Source: Nemertoderma westbladi
Lineage: Eukaryota > Xenacoelomorpha > Nemertodermatida > Nemertodermatidae
Direction of reading: 5' to 3'
NCBI GenBank assembly: GCA_032718475.1
Contig: JAUCBJ010003385.1
Coordinates: forward strand, 1-64,000
Length of the DNA stretch: 64,000 nt
Shown here: positions 32,001-44,600 of the stretch, piece by piece
Position numbering within the stretch: position 1 is the stretch's first letter
Layout: each line of letters begins with the position of its first letter
Program-made: the position numbers and the translations under genes
The notes under the pieces: model-generated
What the model was told of the DNA's origin: nothing
Databases searched by the model: none
What the model saw: only the letters and a program-made list of their open reading frames with translations

Positions 32001-32432
32001 CGCTATTAACCCTGTGCCCCCTAACTAACCTCGCTGTTGGCCCTGTGCCCCCTAACTAACCTCGCTGTTGGCCCTGTGCCCCCTAACTAACCTCTATATT
32101 AATCCTGTGCCCCCTAACTAACATTGCTATTGGCCCTGTGCCCCCTAACTAACCTCGCTGTTGGCCCTGTGCCCCCGAACTAACCCTGCTATTAACCCTG
32201 TGCCCCCTAACTAACCTCGCTGTTGGCCCTGTGCCCCCTAACTAACCTCGCTGTTGGCCCTGTGTCCCCGAACTAACCTTGCTATTAACCCTGTGCCCCC
32301 TAACTAACCTCGCTGTTGGCCCTGTGCCCCCTAACTAACCTCTCTATTAACCCCGTGCCCTCTAACTAACCTTGCTATTAACCCTGTGCCCCCTAACTAA
32401 CCTCGCTGTTGGCCCTGTGCCCCCTAACTAAC
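28994..32432 (-). other. Phase-2 intron made almost wholly of satellite
   Basis: Predicted intron between the two SH3-gene exons. Donor AGCGAG|GTTAGT (exon ends at 32433) and acceptor TTTCAG|TACT (exon starts at 28993) both fit consensus, and joining them restores an uninterrupted SH3 domain across a split AG|T serine codon. Only about 40 bp next to the acceptor is not the 31-bp repeat. Confidence 0.75.
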
Positions 32433-32450
32433 CTCGCTGTTGGCCCTGTG
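29035..32450 (-). repeat. 31-bp satellite carrying a splice donor in each unit
   Basis: About 110 copies of a 31-bp unit, on the plus strand CCCTGTGCCCCCTAACTAAC then CTCGCTGTTGG. Two main subtypes end GTTGG(CCC) or ATTAA(CCC), with lesser variants (CTTGCT, CATCGC, CTCTCT). On the transcribed strand each unit reads AGCGAG|GTTAGTTAGG. The first 18 bases (32433-32450) are also the last coding bases of the upstream exon. The unit contains TTAGGG by chance but is not a telomere repeat. Confidence 0.96.
32427..32438 (-). promoter_or_regulatory. 5' splice donor inside first satellite unit
   Basis: Minus strand AGCGAG|GTTAGT. It is the only copy of the repeated donor that keeps the downstream exon in frame: using the second copy shifts frame and meets TAA within the next exon, and using the third or later copies meets TAG in the array. 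Confidence 0.7.
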
Positions 32451-32604
32451 CTAGTAACCCGAAATATTTCTTTCCTTTGGAAACCTAGATCCCTCGCCAT
32501 CTGAGGAATAAATGTTCGCGTTGCCTCGACCCAGAGTTCGTTGTTAGGGGATTCGGGGCCTCCACTACTATTTCGGTAGACTCGGGTAGCAGCGCTAGGG
32601 AAAC
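32433..32604 (-). CDS. Internal exon of SH3-domain gene (N-terminal half of SH3)
   Basis: Exon of 172 bp, phase 2 at both ends, encoding 56 complete residues. It follows acceptor TTTTATTTTCCAG (32605-32617). After a Ser/Pro/Asn-rich lead, RTFIPQMARDLGFQRKEIFRV reads as the RT loop and diverging strands of an SH3 domain (compare the family pattern ALYDYxxxxxDELSFxxGDxxxV), with the usual acidic RT-loop residues largely replaced (QMARDLGF). It ends VTSTGPTA plus a split serine, continuing as TWWEGYI in the next exon. The last six residues are encoded by satellite sequence. The preceding exon is beyond the window end, so the intron upstream is at least 31.4 kb. Confidence 0.75.
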
Positions 32605-32617
32605 CTGGAAAATAAAA
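32605..32617 (-). promoter_or_regulatory. 3' splice acceptor of internal SH3 exon
   Basis: Minus strand TTTTATTTTCCAG directly before the exon. The next 47 bases upstream are unique, then the 46-bp satellite begins. Confidence 0.7.
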
Positions 32618-32664
32618 TTATAATTATGAAAACGAAATGGACCTACTGTACTATAGTAACTACT

Positions 32665-35600
32665 GGCAACTGTAATTAGGTCCCAACGTTCTAGAACAAC
32701 TAACTTTCATGGCAACTGTAATTAGGTACCAACGTTCTAGAACAACTAACCTTCATGGCAACTGTAATTAGGTACCAACGTTCTAGAACAACTAACCTTC
32801 ATGGCAACTGTAATTAGGTACCAACGTTCTAGAACAACTAACCTTCATGGCAACTGTAATTAGGTACCAACGTTCTAGAACAACTAACCTTCATGGCAAC
32901 TGTAATTAGGTACCAACGTTCTAGAACAACTAACCTTCATGGCAACTGTAATTAGGTACCAACGTTCTAGAACAACTAACCTTCATGGCAACTGTAATTA
33001 GGTACCAACGTTCTAGAACAACTAACCTTCATGGCAACTGTAATTAGGTACCAACGTTCTAGAACAACTAACCTTCATGGCAACTGTAATTAGGTGCCAA
33101 CGTTCTAGAACTACTAGCCTTCATGGCAACTGTAATTAGGTACCAACGTTCTAGAACAACTAACCTTCATGGCAACTGTAATTAGGTACCAACGTTCTAG
33201 AACAACTAACCTTCATGGCAACTGTAATTAGGTACCAACGTTGTAGAACAACTAACCTTCATGGCAACTGTAATTAGGTACCAACGTTCTAGAACAACTA
33301 ACCTTCATGGCAACTGTAATTAGGTACCAACGTTCTAGAAGAACTAACCTTCATGGCAACTGTAATTAGGTACCAACGTTCTAGAAGAACTAACCTTCAT
33401 GGCAACTGTAATTAGGTACCAACGTTCAAGAACAACTAACCTTCATGTCAAATGTAATTAGGTACCAACGTTCTAGAACAACTAACCTTCATGGCAACTG
33501 TAATTAGGTACCAACGTTGTAGAACAACTAACCTTCATGGCAACTGTAATTAGGTACCAACGTTCTAGAAGAACTAACCTTCATGGCAACTGTAATTAGG
33601 TACCAACGTTGTAGAACAACTAACCTTCATGGCAACTGTAATTAGGTACCAACGTTCTAGAACAACTAACCTTCATGGCAACTGTAATTAGGTACCAACG
33701 TTCTAGAAGAACTAACCTTCATGGCAACTGTAATTAGGTACCAACGTTGTAGAACAACTAACCTTCATGGCAACTGTAATTAGGTACCAACGTTCTAGAA
33801 CAACTAACCTTCATGGCAACTGTAATTAGGTACCAACGTTCTAGAAGAACTAACCTTCATGGCAACTGTAATTAGGTACCAACGTTCTAGAACAACTAAC
33901 CTTCATGGCAACTGTAATTAGGTACCAACGTTCTAGAACAACTAACTTTCATGGCAACTGTAATTAGGTACCAACGTTCTAGAACAACTAACCTTCATGG
34001 CAACTGTAATTAGGTACCAACGTTGTAGAACAACTAACCTTCATGGCAACTGTAATTAGGTACCAACGTTCTAGAACAACTAACCTTCATGGCAACTGTA
34101 ATTAGGTACCAACGTTCTAGAAGAACTAACCTTCATGGCAACTGTAATTAGGTACCAACGTTGTAGAACAACTAACCTTCATGGCAACTGTAATTAGGTA
34201 CCAACGTTCAAGAACAACTAACCTTCATGTCAAATGTAATTAGGTACCAACGTTCTAGAACAACTAACTTTCATGGCAACTGTAATTAGGTACCAACGTT
34301 CTAGAACAACTAACCTTCATGGCAACTGTAATTAGGTACCAACGTTGTAGAACAACTAACCTTCATGGCAACTGTAATTAGGTACCAACGTTCTAGAACA
34401 ACTAACTTTCATGGCAACTGTAATTAGGTACCAACGTTCTAGAACAACTAACCTTCATGGCAACTGTAATTAGGTACCAACGTTGTAGAACAACTAACCT
34501 TCATGGCAACTGTAATTAGGTACCAACGTTCTAGAAGAACTAACCTTCATGGCAACTGTAATTAGGTACCAACGTTCAAGAACAACTAACCTTCATGTCA
34601 AATGTAATTAGGTACCAACGTTCTAGAACAACTAACTTTCATGGCAACTGTAATTAGGTACCAACGTTCTAGAACAACTAACCTTCATGGCAACTGTAAT
34701 TAGGTACCAACGTTCTAGAACAACTAACCTTCATGGCAACTGTAATTAGGTACCAACGTTCTAGAACAACTAACCTTCATGGCAACTGTAATTAGGTACC
34801 AACGTTCTAGAACAACTAACCTTCATGGCAACTGTAATTAGGTGCCAACGTTCTAGAACTACTAGCCTTCATGGCAACTGTAATTAGGTACCAACGTTCT
34901 AGAACAACTAACCTTCATGGCAACTGTAATTAGGTACCAACGTTCTAGAACAACTAACCTTCATGGCAACTGTAATTAGGTACCAACGTTGTAGAACAAC
35001 TAACCTTCATGGCAACTGTAATTAGGTACCAACGTTCTAGAACAACTAATCTTCATGGCAACTGTAATTAGGTACCAACGTTCTAGAAGAACTAACCTTC
35101 ATGGCAACTGTAATTAGGTACCAACGTTCAAGAACAACTAACCTTCATGTCAAATGTAATTAGGTACCAACGTTCTAGAACAACTAACCTTCATGGCAAC
35201 TGTAATTAGGTACCAACGTTGTAGAACAACTAACCTTCATGGCAACTGTAATTAGGTACCAACGTTCTAGAACAACTAGCCTTCATGGCAACTGTAATTA
35301 GGTACCAACGTTCTAGAACAACTAGCCTTCATGGCAACTGTAATTAGGTACCAACGTTCTAGAAGAACTAACCTTCATGGCAACTGTAATTAGGTACCAA
35401 CGTTCTAGAACAACTAACCTTCATGGCAACTGTAATTAGGTACCAACGTTCTAGAACAACTAACCTTCATGGCAACTGTAATTAGGTACCAACGTTCAAG
35501 AACAACTAACCTTCATGGCAACTGTAATTAGGTACCAACGTTCTAGAACAACTAACCTTCATGGCAACTGTAATTAGGTACCAACGTTCTAGAACAACTA

Positions 35601-38600
35601 ACCTTCATGGCAACTGTAATTAGGTACCAACGTTGTAGAACAACTAACCTTCATGGCAACTGTAATTAGGTACCAACGTTCTAGAACAACTAACCTTCAT
35701 GGCAACTGTAATTAGGTACCAACGTTCTAGAACAACTAACCTTCATGGCAACTGTAATTAGGTACCAACGTTCTAGAACAACTAACCTTCATGGCAACTG
35801 TAATTAGGTACCAACGTTGTAGAACAACTAACCTTCATGGCAACTGTAATTAGGTACCAACGTTCTAGAACAACTAACCTTCATGGCAACTGTAATTAGG
35901 TACCAACGTTGTAGAACAACTAACCTTCATGGCAACTGTAATTAGGTACCAACGTTCTAGAACAACTAACCTTCATGTCAAATGTAATTAGGTACCAACG
36001 TTCTATAACAACTAACCTTCATGGCAACTGTAATTAGGTACCAACGTTCTAGAAGAACTAACCTTCATGTCAAATGTAATTAGGTACCAACGTTCAAGAA
36101 CAACTAACCTTCATGGCAACTGTAATTAGGTACCAACGTTCTAGAACAACTAACCTTCATGTCAAATGTAATTAGGTACCAACGTTCAAGAACAACTAAC
36201 CTTCATGGCAACTGTAATTAGGTACCAACGTTCTAGAACAACTAACCTTCATGTCAAATGTAATTAGGTACCAACGTTCTAGAACAACTAACCTTCATGG
36301 CAACTGTAATTAGGTACCAACGTTCTAGAACAACTAACCTTCATGGCAACTGTAATTAGGTACCAACGTTCTAGAACAACTAACCTTCATGTCAAATGTA
36401 ATTAGGTACCAACGTTCTAGAACAACTAACCTTCATGGCAACTGTAATTAGGTACCAACGTTCTATAACAACTAACCTTCATGGCAACTGTAATTAGGTA
36501 CCAACGTTCAAGAACAACTAACCTTCATGGCAACTGTAATTAGGTACCAACGTTCTAGAACAACTAACCTTCATGGCAACTGTAATTAGGTACCAACGTT
36601 CTAGAACAACTAACCTTCATGTCAAATGTAATTAGGTACCAACGTTCTAGAACAACTAACCTTCATGGCAACTGTAATTAGGTACCAACGTTCTAGAACA
36701 ACTAACCTTCATGTCAAATGTAATTAGGTACCAACGTTCTAGAACAACTAACCTTCATGGCAACTGTAATTAGGTACCAACGTTCTAGAACAACTAACCT
36801 TCATGTCAAATGTAATTAGGTACCAACGTTCTAGAACAACTAACCTTCATGGCAACTGTAATTAGGTACCAACGTTCTAGAACAACTAACCTTCATGGCA
36901 ACTGTAATTAGGTACCAACGTTCTAGAACAACTAACCTTCATGTCAAATGTAATTAGGTACCAACGTTCTAGAACAACTAACCTTCATGGCAACTGTAAT
37001 TAGGTACCAACGTTGTAGAACAACTAACCTTCATGGCAACTGTAATTAGGTACCAACGTTCTATAACAACTAACCTTCATGGCAACTGTAATTAGGTACC
37101 AACGTTCTAGAAGAACTAACCTTCATGTCAAATGTAATTAGGTACCAACGTTCAAGAACAACTAACCTTCATGGCAACTGTAATTAGGTACCAACGTTCT
37201 AGAACAACTAACCTTCATGTCAAATGTAATTAGGTACCAACGTTCAAGAACAACTAACCTTCATGGCAACTGTAATTAGGTACCAACGTTCTAGAACAAC
37301 TAACCTTCATGTCAAATGTAATTAGGTACCAACGTTCTATAACAACTAACCTTCATGGCAACTGTAATTAGGTACCAACGTTCAAGAACAACTAACCTTC
37401 ATGTCAAATGTAATTAGGTACCAACGTTCTATAACAACTAACCTTCATGTCAAATGTAATTAGGTACCAACGTTCTATAACAACTAACCTTCATGGCAAC
37501 TGTAATTAGGTACCAACGTTCTAGAACAACTAACCTTCATGGCAACTGTAATTAGGTACCAACGTTCAAGAACAACTAACCTTCATGGCAACTGTAATTA
37601 GGTACCAACGTTGTAGAACAACTAACCTTCATGGCAACTGTAATTAGGTACCAACGTTCTAGAACAACTAACCTTCATGGCAACTGTAATTAGGTACCAA
37701 CGTTCTAGAACAACTAACCTTCATGGCAACTGTAATTAGGTACCAACGTTCAAGAACAACTAACCTTCATGGCAACTGTAATTAGGTACCAACGTTCTAG
37801 AACAACTAACCTTCATGGCAACTGTAATTAGGTACCAACGTTCTAGAAGAACTAACCTTCATGTCAAATGTAATTAGGTACCAACGTTCAAGAACAACTA
37901 ACCTTCATGGCAACTGTAATTAGCTACCAACGTTCTAGAACAACTAACCTTCATGGCAACTGTAATTAGGTACCAACGTTCAAGAACAACTAACCTTCAT
38001 GGCAACTGTAATTAGGTACCAACGTTCTAGAACAACTAACCTTCATGGCAACTGTAATTAGGTACCAACGTTCTAGAACAACTAACCTTCATGTCAAATG
38101 TAATTAGGTACCAACGTTCTATAACAACTAACCTTCATGGCAACTGTAATTAGGTACCAACGTTCAAGAACAACTAACCTTCATGGCAACTGTAATTAGG
38201 TACCAACGTTCAAAAACAACTAACCTTCATGGCAACTGTAATTAGGTACCAACGTTCAAGAACAACTAACCTTCATGTCAAATGTAATTAGGTACCAACG
38301 TTCTATAACAACTAACCTTCATGGCAACTGTAATTAGGTACCAACGTTCTAGAACAACTAACCTTCATGTCAAATGTAATTAGGTACCAACGTTCTATAA
38401 CAACTAACCTTCATGGCAACTGTAATTAGGTACCAACGTTCAAGAACAACTAACCTTCATGTCAAATGTAATTAGGTACCAACGTTCTATAACAACTAAC
38501 CTTCATGGCAACTGTAATTAGGTACCAACGTTCTAGAACAACTAACCTTCATGTCAAATGTAATTAGGTACCAACGTTCTATAACAACTAACCTTCATGG

Positions 38601-41600
38601 CAACTGTAATTAGGTACCAACGTTCTAGAACAACTAACCTTCATGTCAAATGTAATTAGGTACCAACGTTCTATAACAACTAACCTTCATGGCAACTGTA
38701 ATTAGGTACCAACGTTCTAGAACAACTAACCTTCATGTCAAATGTAATTAGGTACCAACGTTCTATAACAACTAACCTTCATGGCAACTGTAATTAGGTA
38801 CCAACGTTCAAGAACAACTAACCTTCATGGCAACTGTAATTAGGTACCAACGTTCAAGAACAACTAACCTTCATGGCAACTGTAATTAGGTACCAACGTT
38901 CAAGAACAACTAACCTTCATGGCAACTGTAATTAGGTACCAACGTTCTAGAACAACTAACCTTCATGGCAACTGTAATTAGGTACCAACGTTCAAGAACA
39001 ACTAACCTTCATGTCAAATGTAATTAGGTACCAACGTTCAAGAACAACTAACCTTCATGGCAACTGTAATTAGGTACCAACGTTCAAGAACAACTAACCT
39101 TCATGGCAACTGTAATTAGGTACCAACGTTCAAGAACAACTAACCTTCATGGCAACTGTAATTAGGTACCAACGTTCAAGAACAACTAACCTTCATGGCA
39201 ACTGTAATTAGGTACCAACGTTCTAGAACAACTAACCTTCATGGCAACTGTAATTAGGTACCAACGTTCTAGAACAACTAACCTTCATGGCAACTGTAAT
39301 TAGGTACCAACGTTCTAGAACAACTAACCTTCATGGCAACTGTAATTAGGTACCAACGTTCAAGAACAACTAACCTTCATGGCAACTGTAATTAGGTACC
39401 AACGTTCTAGAACAACTAACCTTCATGGCAACTGTAATTAGGTACCAACGTTCTAGAACAACTAACCTTCATGTCAAATGTAATTAGGTACCAACGTTCT
39501 ATAACAACTAACCTTCATGGCAACTGTAATTAGGTACCAACGTTCAAGAACAACTAACCTTCATGGCAACTGTAATTAGGTACCAACGTTCAAGAACAAC
39601 TAACCTTCATGGCAACTGTAATTAGGTACCAACGTTCAAGAACAACTAACCTTCATGTCAAATGTAATTAGGTACCAACGTTCTATAACAACTAACCTTC
39701 ATGGCAACTGTAATTAGGTACCAACGTTCAAGAACAACTAACCTTCATGGCAACTGTAATTAGGTACCAACGTTCTAGAACAACTAACCTTCATGGCAAC
39801 TGTAATTAGGTACCAACGTTCTAGAACAACTAACCTTCATGGCAACTGTAATTAGGTACCAACGTTCTAGAACAACTAACCTTCATGGCAACTGTAATTA
39901 GGTACCAACGTTGTAGAACAACTAACCTTCATGGCAACTGTAATTAGGTACCAACGTTCTAGAACAACTAACCTTCATGGCAACTGTAATTAGGTACCAA
40001 CGTTCTAGAACAACTAACCTTCATGGCAACTGTAATTAGGTACCAACGTTCAAGAACAACTAACCTTCATGGCAACTGTAATTAGGTACCAACGTTCAAG
40101 AACAACTAACCTTCATGTCAAATGTAATTAGGTACCAACGTTCTAGAACAACTAACCTTCATGGCAACTGTAATTAGGTACCAACGTTCTAGAACAACTA
40201 ACCTTCATGGCAACTGTAATTAGGTACCAACGTTCTAGAAGAACTAACCTTCATGGCAACTGTAATTAGGTACCAACGTTCTACAACAACTAACCTTCAT
40301 GGCAACTGTAATTAGGTACCAACGTTCTATAACAACTAACCTTCATGGCAACTGTAATTAGGTACCAACGTTCTAGAACAACTAACCTTCATGGCAACTG
40401 TAATTAGGTACCAACGTTCTAGAACAACTAACCTTCATGGCAACTGTAATTAGGTACCAACGTTGTAGAACAACTAACCTTCATGGCAACTGTAATTAGG
40501 TACCAACGTTCTAGAACAACTAACCTTCATGGCAACTGTAATTAGGTACCAACGTTGTAGAACAACTAACCTTCATGGCAACTGTAATTAGGTACCAACG
40601 TTGTAGAACAACTAACCTTCATGGCAACTGTAATTAGGTACCAACGTTCTAGAACAACTAACCTTCATGGCAACTGTAATTAGGTACCAACGTTCAAGAA
40701 CAACTAACCTTCATGGCAACTGTAATTAGGTACCAACGTTCTAGAACAACTAACCTTCATGGCAACTGTAATTAGGTACCAACGTTCTAGAACAACTAAC
40801 CTTCATGGCAACTGTAATTAGGTACCAACGTTGTAGAACAACTAACCTTCATGGCAACTGTAATTAGGTACCAACGTTCTAGAACAACTAACCTTCATGT
40901 CAAATGTAATTAGGTACCAACGTTCTATAACAACTAACCTTCATGGCAACTGTAATTAGGTACCAACGTTCAAGAACAACTAACCTTCATGGCAACTGTA
41001 ATTAGGTACCAACGTTCTAGAACAACTAACCTTCATGTCAAATGTAATTAGGTACCAACGTTCAAGAACAACTAACCTTCATGGCAACTGTAATTAGGTA
41101 CCAACGTTCTAGAACAACTAACCTTCATGGCAACTGTAATTAGGTACCAACGTTGTAGAACAACTAACCTTCATGTCAAATGTAATTAGGTACCAACGTT
41201 CAAGAACAACTAACCTTCATGGCAACTGTAATTAGGTACCAACGTTCTAGAACAACTAACCTTCATGTCAACTGTAATTAGGTACCAACGTTCTAGAACA
41301 ACTAACCTTCATGGCAACTGTAATTAGGTACCAACGTTCTAGAACAACTAACCTTCATGGCAACTGTAATTAGGTACCAACGTTCTAGAACAACTAACCT
41401 TCATGGCAACTGTAATTAGGTACCAACGTTCTAGAACAACTAACCTTCATGGCAACTGTAATTAGGTACCAACGTTCTAGAACAACTAACCTTCATGGCA
41501 ACTGTAATTAGGTACCAACGTTCTAGAACAACTAACCTTCATGGCAACTGTAATTAGGTACCAACGTTCTAGAACAACTAACCTTCATGGCAACTGTAAT

Positions 41601-44600
41601 TAGGTACCAACGTTCAAGAACAACTAACCTTCATGTCAAATGTAATTAGGTACCAACGTTCTATAACAACTAACCTTCATGGCAACTGTAATTAGGTACC
41701 AACGTTCTAGAACAACTAACCTTCATGTCAAATGTAATTAGGTACCAACGTTCTATAACAACTAACCTTCATGGCAACTGTAATTAGGTACCAACGTTCT
41801 AGAACAACTAACCTTCATGTCAAATGTAATTAGGTACCAACGTTCTATAACAACTAACCTTCATGGCAACTGTAATTAGGTACCAACGTTCTAGAACAAC
41901 TAACCTTCATGTCAAATGTAATTAGGTACCAACGTTCTATAACAACTAACCTTCATGGCAACTGTAATTAGGTACCAACGTTCAAGAACAACTAACCTTC
42001 ATGGCAACTGTAATTAGGTACCAACGTTCAAGAACAACTAACCTTCATGGCAACTGTAATTAGGTACCAACGTTCAAGAACAACTAACCTTCATGGCAAC
42101 TGTAATTAGGTACCAACGTTCTAGAACAACTAACCTTCATGGCAACTGTAATTAGGTACCAACGTTCAAGAACAACTAACCTTCATGTCAAATGTAATTA
42201 GGTACCAACGTTCAAGAACAACTAACCTTCATGGCAACTGTAATTAGGTACCAACGTTCAAGAACAACTAACCTTCATGGCAACTGTAATTAGGTACCAA
42301 CGTTCAAGAACAACTAACCTTCATGGCAACTGTAATTAGGTACCAACGTTCAAGAACAACTAACCTTCATGGCAACTGTAATTAGGTACCAACGTTCTAG
42401 AACAACTAACCTTCATGGCAACTGTAATTAGGTACCAACGTTCTAGAACAACTAACCTTCATGGCAACTGTAATTAGGTACCAACGTTCTAGAACAACTA
42501 ACCTTCATGGCAACTGTAATTAGGTACCAACGTTCTAGAACAACTAACCTTCATGGCAACTGTAATTAGGTACCAACGTTCTAGAACAACTAACCTTCAT
42601 GGCAACTGTAATTAGGTACCAACGTTCTAGAACAACTAACCTTCATGTCAAATGTAATTAGGTACCAACGTTCTATAACAACTAACCTTCATGGCAACTG
42701 TAATTAGGTACCAACGTTCAAGAACAACTAACCTTCATGGCAACTGTAATTAGGTACCAACGTTCAAGAACAACTAACCTTCATGGCAACTGTAATTAGG
42801 TACCAACGTTCAAGAACAACTAACCTTCATGTCAAATGTAATTAGGTACCAACGTTCTATAACAACTAACCTTCATGGCAACTGTAATTAGGTACCAACG
42901 TTCAAGAACAACTAACCTTCATGGCAACTGTAATTAGGTACCAACGTTCTAGAACAACTAACCTTCATGGCAACTGTAATTAGGTACCAACGTTCTAGAA
43001 CAACTAACCTTCATGGCAACTGTAATTAGGTACCAACGTTCTAGAACAACTAACCTTCATGGCAACTGTAATTAGGTACCAACGTTGTAGAACAACTAAC
43101 CTTCATGGCAACTGTAATTAGGTACCAACGTTCTAGAACAACTAACCTTCATGGCAACTGTAATTAGGTACCAACGTTCTAGAACAACTAACCTTCATGG
43201 CAACTGTAATTAGGTACCAACGTTCAAGAACAACTAACCTTCATGGCAACTGTAATTAGGTACCAACGTTCTAGAACAACTAACCTTCATGTCAAATGTA
43301 ATTAGGTACCAACGTTCTAGAACAACTAACCTTCATGGCAACTGTAATTAGGTACCAACGTTCTAGAACAACTAACCTTCATGGCAACTGTAATTAGGTA
43401 CCAACGTTCTAGAAGAACTAACCTTCATGGCAACTGTAATTAGGTACCAACGTTCTACAACAACTAACCTTCATGGCAACTGTAATTAGGTACCAACGTT
43501 CTATAACAACTAACCTTCATGGCAACTGTAATTAGGTACCAACGTTCTAGAACAACTAACCTTCATGGCAACTGTAATTAGGTACCAACGTTCTAGAACA
43601 ACTAACCTTCATGGCAACTGTAATTAGGTACCAACGTTGTAGAACAACTAACCTTCATGGCAACTGTAATTAGGTACCAACGTTCTAGAACAACTAACCT
43701 TCATGGCAACTGTAATTAGGTACCAACGTTGTAGAACAACTAACCTTCATGGCAACTGTAATTAGGTACCAACGTTGTAGAACAACTAACCTTCATGGCA
43801 ACTGTAATTAGGTACCAACGTTCTAGAACAACTAACCTTCATGGCAACTGTAATTAGGTACCAACGTTCAAGAACAACTAACCTTCATGGCAACTGTAAT
43901 TAGGTACCAACGTTCTAGAACAACTAACCTTCATGGCAACTGTAATTAGGTACCAACGTTCTAGAACAACTAACCTTCATGGCAACTGTAATTAGGTACC
44001 AACGTTGTAGAACAACTAACCTTCATGGCAACTGTAATTAGGTACCAACGTTCTAGAACAACTAACCTTCATGTCAAATGTAATTAGGTACCAACGTTCT
44101 ATAACAACTAACCTTCATGGCAACTGTAATTAGGTACCAACGTTCAAGAACAACTAACCTTCATGGCAACTGTAATTAGGTACCAACGTTCTAGAACAAC
44201 TAACCTTCATGTCAAATGTAATTAGGTACCAACGTTCAAGAACAACTAACCTTCATGGCAACTGTAATTAGGTACCAACGTTCTAGAACAACTAACCTTC
44301 ATGGCAACTGTAATTAGGTACCAACGTTGTAGAACAACTAACCTTCATGTCAAATGTAATTAGGTACCAACGTTCAAGAACAACTAACCTTCATGGCAAC
44401 TGTAATTAGGTACCAACGTTCTAGAACAACTAACCTTCATGTCAACTGTAATTAGGTACCAACGTTCTAGAACAACTAACCTTCATGGCAACTGTAATTA
44501 GGTACCAACGTTCTAGAACAACTAACCTTCATGTCAACTGTAATTAGGTACCAACGTTCTAGAACAACTAACCTTCATGGCAACTGTAATTAGGTACCAA

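Noticed and set aside
29035-32450. Telomere-like or interstitial telomeric repeat
   Set aside because: TTAGGG appears once per 31-bp unit only as part of GTTAGTTAGGGGGC. There is no run of TTAGGG, and the unit is explained by the exon/intron junction.
32453-32460. Alternative donor within CGGGTTACTAG of the SH3 exon
   Set aside because: Joining after CGG would shift the next exon out of frame and reach a TAA. The donor at 32433 gives a continuous SH3 domain.
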